DNA of 64,000 nt from Cetobacterium sp. 8H (lineage in GTDB: Bacteria > Fusobacteriota > Fusobacteriia > Fusobacteriales > Fusobacteriaceae), in the NCBI RefSeq assembly GCF_014250675.1, contig NZ_JACHTG010000004.1, positions 124,001 to 188,000 of the forward strand, given 5' to 3'. The notes below the pieces were generated by a model. That model searched no databases and was not told where the DNA came from. It saw nothing but the letters and a program-made list of their open reading frames with translations. The position numbers and the translations under genes are program-made. This document shows, one piece after another, positions 19,621 to 28,771 of the stretch; the stretch's first letter is position 1; each line of letters opens with the position of its first letter.

Positions 19621-22398
19621 ATGAAAAAAAACTATTTATTTCCTGTATTTTTGTTTTTAATACTAAAAACTTTAATTTTTACTCAAGAACCTATTCAGTT
19701 TACCAATTCAAAAAATCTAGTTAGCGGTGAACTCAACAATGGTTTAAAATACTACTTATTTAAAAATAAAAAACCTGAGAACAGAGCTTCTTTAAATTTA
19801 GTTGTTAATGCAGGGTCTCTTCTAGAAACTGATGAACAACAAGGTTTAGCTCATTTTTTAGAACATATGGCTTTCAATGGTACTACAAAATATAAAAAAA
19901 ATGATTTAGTCAAATATTTACAATCTCTTGGTTTAAGTTTTGGTGGAGATCTTAATGCTTATACAAGTTTTTCAGAAACTGTTTATGAGTTACAAGTTCC
20001 TACAACTAATACTGATTTAAAAGCCGGCCTTGAAGTTTTAAAAGAATGGTCTTCTGAAATTACCCTTGATCCTAAAGATGTTGAAACTGAAAAAAATATC
20101 ATTATTGAGGAGTGGAGACTTCGTCAAGGTATTAACCAAAGAGTAGGAGATTTACAAAGAAAAATTTTATATGGAGATTCTTGGTATTCTAAACGTTTTC
20201 CTATTGGATTCCCTGAGACTATAAATAATGCTGATTCTAAAAAACTAAGAGACTATTATAGTAAATGGTATCAACCTAAGAATATGGCTGTTGTTGCTGT
20301 TGGAGATTTTGATATAAAAGAGGTTGAAAATTTAATCATTGAAAATTTTTCATCCCTAAAAAATACTTCTTCGGATCTCCCTAAAGATTTTAATATCAAA
20401 TTACCTGATCGTGATTCTGTAACTATTTTTACTGATCCTGAGTTAACAACAACTAATTTAAATATTATGTGGAAAGAAAATATCTCTCCTTTAAATAATA
20501 GTTTATCTTATGAAAAGTTTTTAGCTAAGACACTTCTAAATTCAATATTAAATACTAGATTCTCAATATTATCTAAAGCTAAAGATGCTCCATTTGTATA
20601 TTCTTCTATTTATAACTTCCCTTTAAACAAAGAAACTGGAATATATGCTGTTTCATCTCTTGTTAAAGAAGATAATTTAGACTCATCAATCACTGATATT
20701 ATAAATAATATTAAATCTATCTCTTTAAATGGTGTCTCTAATGATGAATTAAATAATGAAAAATTAAATTTAATAAATAATTTAAAAACTCTTGTAAATA
20801 ATAAAGATAGTATTGTAAATGATAACTATATTCAAGCTATACGAAATTTTATATTAAGTGATGATTCTTTTATCGAAACTGATGAAGAGCTACATCTTAC
20901 TGAAACTTATATAAAAAATATTACTTCAGATACTCTTAAAGATATTTGTACTCAGCTTTTAAAAAGTAATTATGATGTTTTAATAACTTCTAGAGATAAC
21001 CTTAAAAGCTCTTTACCTACTGAAGAAAATATAACTACACTAATAGATAAACTTAGTAATCAAAAAGAGATTAATATCTCTAATAATAACTTTAGCCTTA
21101 AACTCGCTCCATTGGATTTAAAACCTGGCACAAGTAAACTTATATTATCAGAAGATAACTACAAGGAGTTCTTGCTTTCTAATGGTATAAAAGTTCTTTA
21201 TAAAAACACTGATTTTGATAAAGATAAAATCTATATCAAACTTACTAAATTAGAAGGTAGCTCTGCCTTAGAGGAAAAAGAATATCTTAATGCTCTTTTC
21301 TTACCTGATATTTTAAACAACTCAGGTTTAGGTAATATTGATTATAAATCCTTAGAAATTTATTTTAAAGGTAAAAACTTTAATGTTTCACCCTTTATTA
21401 GTGATTATACACAAGGTTTTGCAATCTCCACCAATAAAGAAAATCTTATTGAATCTTTAAATTACTTTAGAACTCTTATCTCTAAACCTATTATTGATGA
21501 GAATATTCTTAATTCAACATTGAAATCTAATAGTGAAATTATTAAAAATCGAGATTTTTCTCCAAAATCTGTATTCAAAAAAAATCTTCTTTCAACTTTA
21601 AATTCTAATCACCCTAGAAGAAGAATGTTAGAATTAGATGATTTAAATTCAATTTCTGAAGAAAATTTAAGCAATGTTTTTAATAAATTATTTACAAACT
21701 TTAAAGATTATAAAATTACTGTTACTGGCTCTATCGAAGAATCTGAACTTATAAATATTCTAGATACATATTTTGCAAATCTTCCAACTAAAAATGGAAG
21801 TGTTGAACCTAAAAATTTAAATGTTATCTACCCTAAAGATTCTGTTAGAAAGACTATTGTTCAAGGAGTCGATAAAAAATCTACTGTCGTTTTAACATAT
21901 CCGTACCATGGTGAATTCTCTTTAGAAAACAGACTTCTTTATGGAGCATTTTCTAATCTTTTAAACATTCTACTGATTGAAGACGTCAGAGAGAAGATAG
22001 GTGGTGTTTATTCAATCTCCTCTAGTTCTGAGTTAGAAAAATTAAACTTTGGCGAAAACTATCTTCAAATAGTCTTTAGCACTGATACTAAAAGAACTGA
22101 TGAAGTCATTAAAAAAGTAAAAGAGGTTATCAACAATATCCAAAAGGGTGAATTCTCAAAAAATAAAATTGAAGACGTACAAAAAAATTATGAACTCAAC
22201 TTTGAAACAGCAATAAAAACAAACTCATTTTGGAATAATTTCTTGGAGAAAAAAAATTTAATATCTGACTATGAATTTTATACTCCTATGAGGTATAATA
22301 GTATTGTAAATTATAATTCGATTGTTGAGTTTTCAAATAAAGCAATCGATAAAAATAACTGCATTGAGGTAGTTCTTCTACCTGAGAAGGAGGATTAA
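19621..22398 (+). CDS. M16 family zinc metallopeptidase (pitrilysin-like, secreted)
   Basis: A 925-residue insulinase/pitrilysin homologue. Residues 1-22 look like a signal peptide. The inverted zinc motif HFLEH is at residues 78-82, and the third ligand Glu lies about 77 residues later in ETEKNIIIEEW. A second, inactive M16-like half occupies roughly 500-925 and includes the conserved R-Y-like segment (VREKIGGVYSISS). It resembles the two-half PqqL-type periplasmic peptidases. Strong GAGGAGG before the ATG. First gene of a four-gene plus-strand unit. Confidence 0.9.
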   Translation: MKKNYLFPVFLFLILKTLIFTQEPIQFTNSKNLVSGELNNGLKYYLFKNKKPENRASLNLVVNAGSLLETDEQQGLAHFLEHMAFNGTTKYKKNDLVKYLQSLGLSFGGDLNAYTSFSETVYELQVPTTNTDLKAGLEVLKEWSSEITLDPKDVETEKNIIIEEWRLRQGINQRVGDLQRKILYGDSWYSKRFPIGFPETINNADSKKLRDYYSKWYQPKNMAVVAVGDFDIKEVENLIIENFSSLKNTSSDLPKDFNIKLPDRDSVTIFTDPELTTTNLNIMWKENISPLNNSLSYEKFLAKTLLNSILNTRFSILSKAKDAPFVYSSIYNFPLNKETGIYAVSSLVKEDNLDSSITDIINNIKSISLNGVSNDELNNEKLNLINNLKTLVNNKDSIVNDNYIQAIRNFILSDDSFIETDEELHLTETYIKNITSDTLKDICTQLLKSNYDVLITSRDNLKSSLPTEENITTLIDKLSNQKEINISNNNFSLKLAPLDLKPGTSKLILSEDNYKEFLLSNGIKVLYKNTDFDKDKIYIKLTKLEGSSALEEKEYLNALFLPDILNNSGLGNIDYKSLEIYFKGKNFNVSPFISDYTQGFAISTNKENLIESLNYFRTLISKPIIDENILNSTLKSNSEIIKNRDFSPKSVFKKNLLSTLNSNHPRRRMLELDDLNSISEENLSNVFNKLFTNFKDYKITVTGSIEESELINILDTYFANLPTKNGSVEPKNLNVIYPKDSVRKTIVQGVDKKSTVVLTYPYHGEFSLENRLLYGAFSNLLNILLIEDVREKIGGVYSISSSSELEKLNFGENYLQIVFSTDTKRTDEVIKKVKEVINNIQKGEFSKNKIEDVQKNYELNFETAIKTNSFWNNFLEKKNLISDYEFYTPMRYNSIVNYNSIVEFSNKAIDKNNCIEVVLLPEKED

Positions 22399-22400
22399 TT

Positions 22401-22730
22401 ATGCCACATTTAAAATTCAGAGGTATTGAAAAAAAAATTCTTATTGAAAATAGTAAGGAGTTAATTGATGGATTAACTGAAATTATAAAATGCGACAGAA
22501 CTTGGTTCACTATTGAACATACAGAGACTGAGTATATTTTTGATGGAGATATCGTTCCAGGTTATATTTTTGTTGACGTAGCATGGTTTGATAGAGGTCA
22601 AGAAACAAAAGATTTAGTTGCTTCATTTATCACAACATTTTGTAAAAAATTAAAAAATAATAACGACACTACCGTTATCTTCTATCCCCTAGAAGGTTCT
22701 AACTATTATGATAATGGCGAGCACTTCTAA
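22401..22730 (+). CDS. DUF1904 family protein
   Basis: A 109-residue cytosolic protein matching DUF1904, a small family with a tautomerase-like fold. Typical features are the start PHLKFRGI, with Pro2 exposed after Met removal, the central FDGDIVPGYIFVDVAWFDRGQE, and the tail VIFYPLEGSNYYDNGEHF. It begins 2 bp after the M16 stop and ends 5 bp before aroK. Biochemical role unknown; a Pro2-dependent tautomerase activity is only a guess from the fold. Confidence 0.8.
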   Translation: MPHLKFRGIEKKILIENSKELIDGLTEIIKCDRTWFTIEHTETEYIFDGDIVPGYIFVDVAWFDRGQETKDLVASFITTFCKKLKNNNDTTVIFYPLEGSNYYDNGEHF

Positions 22731-22735
22731 GGTTT

Positions 22736-23254
22736 ATGAAAGATAACATTGCTCTAATAGGCTTTATGGGCAGCGGTAAAACTACTGTTGGCCGAATACT
22801 TGCAAGAAGCCTAGACATGAAATTTATAGATATTGACAGATGCATATCTATTCGTGAAAAGAAAACTATCCCTGAAATTTTTGAAGAGCTTGGAGAGAAG
22901 TATTTTAGAGATTTAGAAAGAGAAATTATAGAAGAAGAGTCTAGAGATAATAACATCGTTATTTCCACTGGTGGTGGTGCAATAATTGATAACGTTAATA
23001 TAAAAAACTTAAAACAAACTTCTTTTGTTGTTTTCTTAGATTGTAATGTCGAAACTATTTATGAAAGAGTTCGACGTAGCAAAAACAGACCTCTTTTAAA
23101 CAACTCCGAAAACTTATTTGAAAAAATTAAGGATCTTCACGAGAAACGTCAAACCTTATATAAAATTTCTGCTGATTTTTCGATAGAAATAACTTCAGAA
23201 ACAAATCTTTATGACAGTGTTGAAAAAATTAAAAACGCTTACATTCTAAGCTAA
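22736..23254 (+). CDS. aroK: Shikimate kinase
   Basis: Phosphorylates shikimate at the 3-OH in aromatic amino acid synthesis. The 172-residue length is standard. Walker A GFMGSGKTTVGR is at residues 9-20; the shikimate-binding FIDIDR and the FEELGEKYFRDLE segment follow, and STGGGAI is near residue 77. The lid region has RSKNRPLL. No other aro gene is nearby. Confidence 0.94.
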   Translation: MKDNIALIGFMGSGKTTVGRILARSLDMKFIDIDRCISIREKKTIPEIFEELGEKYFRDLEREIIEEESRDNNIVISTGGGAIIDNVNIKNLKQTSFVVFLDCNVETIYERVRRSKNRPLLNNSENLFEKIKDLHEKRQTLYKISADFSIEITSETNLYDSVEKIKNAYILS

Positions 23255-23264
23255 GGGGGTTTCT

Positions 23265-24035
23265 ATGAACAAATTGTATGGAAAGACTATTTTAATTACA
23301 GGTGCTACAAAAGGAATTGGAAGAAGTTGTGCTTTAGCTTATGCTGAAAAAGGTGCAAACCTTATTCTTACTGCTAGAAGCTCTGACCTATTGGATTCTT
23401 TAAAAGAAGAACTAATAAGAAAGTACGGAATTAAAGTTTATACTCTTGTTATGGATGTTAGTGTTAGTAAAGATGTGGAAGAAAAAATTAGTTCTCTTCC
23501 TGAATCTTTTAAAAAAATTGATATCCTTATCAACAATGCCGGTTTAGCTCTTGGACTAGACAAAGTTTATTTAGCATCACCAAAAGATATTGATACCGTT
23601 GTGGATACTAATGTTAAAGGTATGTTATATGTTACTAGTGCTGTTGTTCCTCTTATGCTAAAGCATAAAAGTGGACATATTGTTAATCTTGGCTCTATTG
23701 CTGGGGACGCTGCTTATGCTGGTGGAGCAATCTACTGTGCTACTAAAGCCGCTGTAAAAACATTTTCTGATGGCTTAAGAATTGATTTAGTTGATACAAA
23801 CATTAAAGTTACCAACATAAAACCTGGACTTGTTGAAACTGAATTCAGTAAAGTAAGATTTAATGGTGATCTTGAAAAAGCTTCAAATGCTTACAAAGGA
23901 ATTAATCCTTTAACTCCTGATGATGTTGCTGATGTTATAATTTATGCTACTGGACTTCCTGAGAATGTTCAGTTAACAGAGATAGCAATGACACCAAATC
24001 ATCAAGCCGATGGTAGAACTGTTCATAGAAAATAA
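23265..24035 (+). CDS. Short-chain dehydrogenase (YdfG-like NADP-dependent)
   Basis: A classical SDR of 256 residues. The cofactor motif is TGATKGIGR (residues 12-20), NNAG follows near 90, and the catalytic Ser-Tyr-Lys set is in GSIAGDAAYAGGAIYCATK. An Arg after the second strand (LTARSS) suggests NADP(H) preference. Sequence pattern is closest to YdfG-type 3-hydroxy acid / serine dehydrogenases. Last gene of the M16-DUF1904-aroK unit, followed by a strong terminator. Substrate not determinable. Confidence 0.88.
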   Translation: MNKLYGKTILITGATKGIGRSCALAYAEKGANLILTARSSDLLDSLKEELIRKYGIKVYTLVMDVSVSKDVEEKISSLPESFKKIDILINNAGLALGLDKVYLASPKDIDTVVDTNVKGMLYVTSAVVPLMLKHKSGHIVNLGSIAGDAAYAGGAIYCATKAAVKTFSDGLRIDLVDTNIKVTNIKPGLVETEFSKVRFNGDLEKASNAYKGINPLTPDDVADVIIYATGLPENVQLTEIAMTPNHQADGRTVHRK

Positions 24036-24040
24036 AAAAT

Positions 24041-24070
24041 ATGGGGTAGTCCAGTATCGGACTACCCCAT
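24041..24070. terminator. Bidirectional terminator between SDR and focA
   Basis: Perfect 12-bp inverted repeat ATGGGGTAGTCC (24041-24052) and GGACTACCCCAT (24059-24070), with A-rich and T-rich flanks. It can serve both converging genes. Confidence 0.8.
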
Positions 24071-24085
24071 TTATATTATTAATTA

Positions 24086-24847
24086 TTAATCATTCATATA
24101 TAATTTTTTATAGATTAAAGGTAAGAATATAGCTCCTGATAAAAAGTTTCCAATTGTAACAGCTAAGAAATGTAATCCCATTCCTCCAAATGTGTAAGCA
24201 CTTGTCATTAATATTTTTCCTATACTTAGGTAATACATATTTGCAACCACGTGCTGGAAACCTCCAAGAATAAATAACATAATTGGGAACCAAATAGCTA
24301 ATATTTTTCCTGATAAGTCTTTTGATGCTAATGCAAACCAAACTGCTATCGCTACTAGTACATTACATAAAAATCCGCTTGCTATAGCTTCTACAAACCC
24401 TAAGTGAACTTTGTGCTCTGCCACTCCAACAACAAAGTTTGCAAAATCAACTGATGCGTAACTTCCACCAATATAAGTTACATATGCTATAAATACTGAT
24501 CCAATAAGATTCCCTACCCAAACGGCACATAAGTTTTTTACATATGTTGCTTTTTCTACTTTTCCTTTTGTAAATGCTAAAAGTCCTAAACAATCTCCAG
24601 TAAATAATGATCCTCCAACTAAAACAACTAACATAAGACCTGTTGGGAAAACAGAAGCTCCTACGAACTTTCCTGCTCCTCCACCTATTGTAAAGTTAGC
24701 AATTAAATTTCCTAAAGCTGACAAAGCAATGTAAACTCCTCCCATAAGTCCTAGTAACATCGTTTTTGTAAAAGAGTAATGCCCTTTGTTTTCTCCTAGT
24801 TGAAGAACTTGTTCTGTTGTTTCTTTGTTTGTTAAATAAACCTTCAC
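24086..24847 (-). CDS. Formate/nitrite transporter (FNT/FocA family)
   Basis: A 253-residue, six-helix FNT channel. Family landmarks: the N-terminal gating helix, the GLMGGVYIALS helix, the broken-helix loop GGSLFTGD, the conserved Lys in KVHLGFVEAIASGFLCNV, and the central His in FQHVVANMYY. Formate is the likely substrate in a fermentative anaerobe, but nitrite or hydrosulfide cannot be excluded. It has its own consensus promoter and is monocistronic. Confidence 0.9.
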   Translation of the reverse strand: MKVYLTNKETTEQVLQLGENKGHYSFTKTMLLGLMGGVYIALSALGNLIANFTIGGGAGKFVGASVFPTGLMLVVLVGGSLFTGDCLGLLAFTKGKVEKATYVKNLCAVWVGNLIGSVFIAYVTYIGGSYASVDFANFVVGVAEHKVHLGFVEAIASGFLCNVLVAIAVWFALASKDLSGKILAIWFPIMLFILGGFQHVVANMYYLSIGKILMTSAYTFGGMGLHFLAVTIGNFLSGAIFLPLIYKKLYMND

Positions 24848-24882
24848 TTTTTTCCTCCTGATTTTTTTTCGTACAGTTTGGG

Positions 24883-24911
24883 ATTATACACCCTTTCCCC
24901 ATTTTTTTCAA
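24883..24911 (-). promoter_or_regulatory. Promoter for the formate/nitrite transporter
   Basis: On the minus strand, TTGAAA (24911-24906), 17-bp spacer, TATAAT (24888-24883), with AGGAGG between it and the start codon. Confidence 0.75.
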
Positions 24912-24920
24912 GCAAATAAT

Positions 24921-24950
24921 AAAAAACTCAGCCTTTTTTAAAGCTGAGTT
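24921..24950 (-). terminator. Intrinsic terminator after brnQ
   Basis: AACTCAGC (24925-24932) pairs with GCTGAGTT (24943-24950); on the minus strand the hairpin runs into six or more U. It ends the agcS-WYL-brnQ unit. Confidence 0.75.
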
Positions 24951-24990
24951 CTATTTCAATATATTAAGTATATATAAACTTATTTTTATA

Positions 24991-26223
24991 TTATCTCTTA
25001 ATAAGTTTACCTATTCCATAGGCTATTATAGCAGGAATTAACCATGCAAATCCTATATTCGAAAGAGGAATAAATGCTAAATTCACTTTTAAAACTTCTG
25101 CAACACTTATAAACAAAGTTACAAAAGTAACTAATTTGAAACAATTTTTATTCTCAACTCCAAAAATATTTAAAACAATTAAAACAATCGTAACTGGATA
25201 CAATACAATTAAAACCGGAACAGCTAAACTTATTATATAATCTAGCCCTGCTACTGCTAGTACCGATGAAAATATACAAGTCACTACTGCAATCATTTTA
25301 TATGAAACATTAAACAGTTTTGCAAACCAGTCACTAACCAAAGCTGTTAATCCAACCGAAGTTGTTAGACAAGCTGCCCCTACACAAACTCCAAATCCGA
25401 TTTTTCCTAAACTACCTAATGTTAACTCTGCTATTGTTAAAGCTGTTTGAGCTGTAGATAAATTCTCCATTCCACTTATTTGAGATCCTAGATAAATTAA
25501 ACTGAAATATATTAACCCTAAACCTGATGCAGCTATTATTCCTGAACCAGTTAAAAATCCTTTTTGATCTTTTGGATTTGTAACTCCCTTTGCTTCTAGT
25601 CCTTTTATAATTATAACACCAAATAAAACAGAAGCTAAAGCATCCATAGTTTGATATCCATTTATAAATCCATACGAAAATTGACTTCCTTGAATTTTAC
25701 TTGCAACCGATTCTCCTATCGGATTTATGAAACCTAAAATAGTTATCAAAGCTAGTATTACCAAAATAATAGGCGTTAAAATCTTTCCTAATACATCAGT
25801 AACTTTTGATTCATTTAAGACTAAAAAAAGTGTTACCCCAAAAAATATTACAGAGCTCACTATTGCTAAAACTTTAGGATCTACTCCATTAAACAATGGT
25901 AATACTCCCATCTCAAAAGTTGTCGACCCTGTTCTTGGAATTGCAAATAATGGCCCTATAACCAATATTAGAGTGGTCAAATATATTTTATTAAATTTAG
26001 ATGAAACTTTATTTGCAAACTCATCTAGCGTCCCAACTTTAGTAAAAGCAAGAATTCCTAATAACGGTAGTCCAACCCCTGTTAAAAAAAAACCTATTCC
26101 TGCTACAAACCAACTTGTTCCAACAGCCACTCCCAATGACGGTGGAAACAATAAATTTCCAGCACCAAAAAACATTGCAAACAATGCTAATCCCAAAACT
26201 ACAATCTCTTTTTTCTTGTTCAT
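24991..26223 (-). CDS. brnQ: Branched-chain amino acid transporter BrnQ (copy 1)
   Basis: A 410-residue, 12-helix LIVCS-family carrier for Leu/Ile/Val, Na+- or H+-coupled. The start ALFAMFFGAGNLLFPPSLG is the family signature. GPLFAIPRTGSTTFEMG (near 95) and YQTMDALASVLFG are also conserved. It is clearly paralogous to the gene at 28772, which faces the other way. It lies 28 bp downstream of a WYL regulator, so the regulator and the carrier are likely co-transcribed. Confidence 0.93.
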   Translation of the reverse strand: MNKKKEIVVLGLALFAMFFGAGNLLFPPSLGVAVGTSWFVAGIGFFLTGVGLPLLGILAFTKVGTLDEFANKVSSKFNKIYLTTLILVIGPLFAIPRTGSTTFEMGVLPLFNGVDPKVLAIVSSVIFFGVTLFLVLNESKVTDVLGKILTPIILVILALITILGFINPIGESVASKIQGSQFSYGFINGYQTMDALASVLFGVIIIKGLEAKGVTNPKDQKGFLTGSGIIAASGLGLIYFSLIYLGSQISGMENLSTAQTALTIAELTLGSLGKIGFGVCVGAACLTTSVGLTALVSDWFAKLFNVSYKMIAVVTCIFSSVLAVAGLDYIISLAVPVLIVLYPVTIVLIVLNIFGVENKNCFKLVTFVTLFISVAEVLKVNLAFIPLSNIGFAWLIPAIIAYGIGKLIKR

Positions 26224-26251
26224 AACTTCCTCCCCTGATTGAATAAACTAT

Positions 26252-27097
26252 TTAGTATCCATATATATTATAGGCCTCTAAAAATGAACTTTTCAATTCA
26301 TCTCTAAGCTTTTGTGGCTCTAATATTTTTGCTTCTTTTAAAAATGAGGAAAAATAAACTTTTGCATTTTCTAAAGTCATTTCAAAATAATAGATATCAT
26401 CTTCCTTTTTTAGAAGCTTTGGCTTATAATTTGTCAAACTTTTTAGCATACTTTCTCCCACCGGAGTAAATATAGCCTTAACAACTATTCTCTCTCCTAA
26501 AAACGGATCAAAGTTCTTTCTCATTCCATCTATATATTTTTTATCTCTTACCAGTATTTTTTCATTTAATATTCCTAAGAGATTTACATCTTTTAACTTT
26601 ATACTTCTATATTTTTTATTTTCATCATCATATGCAAAAATAAAATTTTCATCCCCTTGATCCTCTCTCTTAATAAAATATGGCGACAGTGTTAAAATAT
26701 CTCCTAAATAATCAACTTTAATTTTAACTTTATTTTGTATTGCATCCAATAAAAGCTTATATGTTTCTTGAAATATAAAAATCTCTCTTTGATATTTAAA
26801 CTGGGATGAGTATACCTCAAATAATTCTCTAAAAAATTCAGCCTCAATTTCAACATGATTTGCCTTCAATATATCATAATAAATAGCTTTATTTAATACA
26901 TTTAAATCAAACTGTATAACTTTTTTTAGCGGTCTACCCTGAGGTTCCATAAATTTATCTATATCAAATTTTTTACTATATTTAAATTTATCTAAAATAA
27001 AGTTACACAATTTATTATTGTTTATACCAAACTCTTCCGAATCTTTTTTTAAAAGCCTCCAAATATCTTCAGAAACAGTAACCCTAATTTTTTTCAT
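26252..27097 (-). CDS. WYL-domain transcriptional regulator with ribbon-helix-helix-like N-terminus
   Basis: A 281-residue protein. The first ~35 residues (KKIRVTVSEDIWRLLKK ...) look like a ribbon-helix-helix DNA-binding arm rather than the usual winged helix. From about 115 to 190 there is a WYL-type beta-barrel domain (IKVDYLGDILTLSPYFIKR, KKYRSIKLKDV), and a WCX-like C-terminal domain (ERIVVKAIFTPVGE) follows. WYL proteins often sense nucleotides or other small ligands. Placed between agcS and brnQ with 22 and 28 bp spacers, it may control amino acid uptake; this is inference from position. Confidence 0.75.
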   Translation of the reverse strand: MKKIRVTVSEDIWRLLKKDSEEFGINNNKLCNFILDKFKYSKKFDIDKFMEPQGRPLKKVIQFDLNVLNKAIYYDILKANHVEIEAEFFRELFEVYSSQFKYQREIFIFQETYKLLLDAIQNKVKIKVDYLGDILTLSPYFIKREDQGDENFIFAYDDENKKYRSIKLKDVNLLGILNEKILVRDKKYIDGMRKNFDPFLGERIVVKAIFTPVGESMLKSLTNYKPKLLKKEDDIYYFEMTLENAKVYFSSFLKEAKILEPQKLRDELKSSFLEAYNIYGY

Positions 27098-27119
27098 ATT
27101 CCTCCCATAACACCTTCAA

Positions 27120-28469
27120 TTATGGGTTTATTTTAACATATCCTTTTATTTTTTGCTCATATTTTTCTAAATATTCTACAGCTTCATTTACTAAAGGACA
27201 AATAACTCCTATATTAATAACTGTCATAATTCCTAATCCAAAATCTGCTAATGACCATACAAAGAAGTTTTGTTCAATTCCACCAACATATACCATCCAA
27301 ACTACCAATAATTGATAACATGTATTTAATTTAGAGCTCTCATTTATATATTGAAGAGCATTTTTACCATAGAAAGTCACTCCCAGTATTGTACTGAATG
27401 AAAAGAAAAATAAAATTATAACAGTAAACGGAATTCCAATCCATCCAATATGTGATTTTAAAGCTTCTTGGAAAAGCACCATCCCATTTAATCCTTGGAT
27501 TGAATTTGAATCTGCTAATAATATTACAAAAGCTGTTGCACTACATATTACTAATGTATCCACAAAAACACTAAGCGATTGAACCATTCCTTGCTTCACT
27601 GGCTCATCTACGTCTGCTAAAGCAGCTGCATAATTTCCATTTCCACTTCCAGCTTCATTAGAAAACAATCCTCTTTTAACACCTTGCATTATAACTCCAC
27701 CTAAAGCTCCACCTGCAATTTGGTCTACTCCAAATGCCGCAGAAAATATCTTTCCAAACATTGCTGGAATTCCTGTTAAATTTGTTAAAATTACATATAA
27801 AACAACTGCTATATACAAAAATGCCATCGCTGGAACTATTTTATTTAAAGCCATTACTATCTTATCTTTTTTACTTTTTCCAAATATTGTTATTGCAACA
27901 ATTATAGCTAATATAACAGATATTATTTTAGGATTTACACCATATGCTCCAGAAACAGATTCTGTAACTGAATTAGACATGACTTGAATTACTCCAATGT
28001 AACATATTATTGAAGCAATAGCATATATTGTTCCAATCCATTTTTTACCTAATCTATTTTTTATAATCCAAGGCGTTCCACCTCTATAATTTCCATCTTT
28101 ATCCTTTTCTCTATGAACAACTGCTAAAACTGACTCTAGAAACGCAGTTGATGCTCCTAACAATGCAACTAACCACATCCAGAATAAAGCTCCTGCTCCT
28201 CCCACAGAGATTGCTGCAACTACTCCTGCAATATTTCCAGCTCCAACTCTACATGCTGTTCCAAGATAAAATGCTTCTAAAGAGCTAATCTTTTCTCCAT
28301 CTGTTGTTTCTCCTTTTAGTGTTGCTACAATCTTTCCAAATAACCTTATTTGCATAAATTTTGTTCTATAACTAGCATAAACTGCCATTCCAATTAGCAT
28401 GATCACTAAGATATTTTTTCCCCACAAGAAATTATTTGTTGAATCAATAATTGTTCTTATCATTTCCAT
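27120..28469 (-). CDS. Alanine/glycine:cation symporter (AgcS family)
   Basis: A sodium:alanine/glycine symporter of about 449 residues. Start chosen at ATG 28469 (MEMIRTII): AGGAG sits about 9 bp before it, whereas the in-frame GTG 28478 touches the ribosome site. Family landmarks: TACRVGAGNIAGV near residue 70, GGTPWIIKNRLG, and SNEAGSGNGNYAAA, the conserved substrate loop. Many membrane helices. It is the first gene of a likely agcS-WYL-brnQ unit. Confidence 0.9.
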   Translation of the reverse strand: MEMIRTIIDSTNNFLWGKNILVIMLIGMAVYASYRTKFMQIRLFGKIVATLKGETTDGEKISSLEAFYLGTACRVGAGNIAGVVAAISVGGAGALFWMWLVALLGASTAFLESVLAVVHREKDKDGNYRGGTPWIIKNRLGKKWIGTIYAIASIICYIGVIQVMSNSVTESVSGAYGVNPKIISVILAIIVAITIFGKSKKDKIVMALNKIVPAMAFLYIAVVLYVILTNLTGIPAMFGKIFSAAFGVDQIAGGALGGVIMQGVKRGLFSNEAGSGNGNYAAALADVDEPVKQGMVQSLSVFVDTLVICSATAFVILLADSNSIQGLNGMVLFQEALKSHIGWIGIPFTVIILFFFSFSTILGVTFYGKNALQYINESSKLNTCYQLLVVWMVYVGGIEQNFFVWSLADFGLGIMTVINIGVICPLVNEAVEYLEKYEQKIKGYVKINP

Positions 28470-28478
28470 TTCTTTCAC

Positions 28479-28771
28479 CTCTCCTAGTCTTATTTATATA
28501 TTCAAAATGATATCATCTTATATTTATCTTTTGTAGATAACAATTTTTTTATTTTTTTGTTCGTATTTTTATTATAATAACCCATTGATTTTAAAGGGTT
28601 TATCAAATTTAAAATCTTATTTTTTGTTCTAAGTACCATTTTTTAAGTACTTTAATACCTTTTTTTCAATATATTTCTCTTGATTTTTGTTATTTTTTTT
28701 GGTACAATCATCCTAATAATTTGATAAGGGTTAAAAAATTTATATATTTTTTACTTTACTAGGAGGTTTTA
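28479..28771. promoter_or_regulatory. AT-rich divergent intergenic region with palindromes
   Basis: Between the agcS and second brnQ start codons. It holds the brnQ promoter, a TATAAT on the minus strand at 28576-28571 that may serve agcS, and an inverted repeat GATTTTAAA (28587-28595) / TTTAAAATC (28608-28616) with a 12-bp centre. Two copies of AAGTAC occur around 28631 and 28648, 11 bp apart. These are candidate operator sites; no RNA gene or ORF is evident. Confidence 0.45.
28680..28708 (+). promoter_or_regulatory. Promoter for second brnQ
   Basis: TTGATT (28680-28685), 17-bp spacer, TACAAT (28703-28708), followed about 50 bp later by AGGAGG and the ATG. Confidence 0.65.

Noticed and set aside
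24041-24070. Long GC-rich inverted repeat as a transposon end
   Set aside because: It sits between converging stop codons with A/T flanks, has no target duplication or transposase, and fits a bidirectional terminator.
25727-26242. 171-codon plus-strand frame
   Set aside because: Antisense to brnQ copy 1, no ribosome site, no family resemblance.
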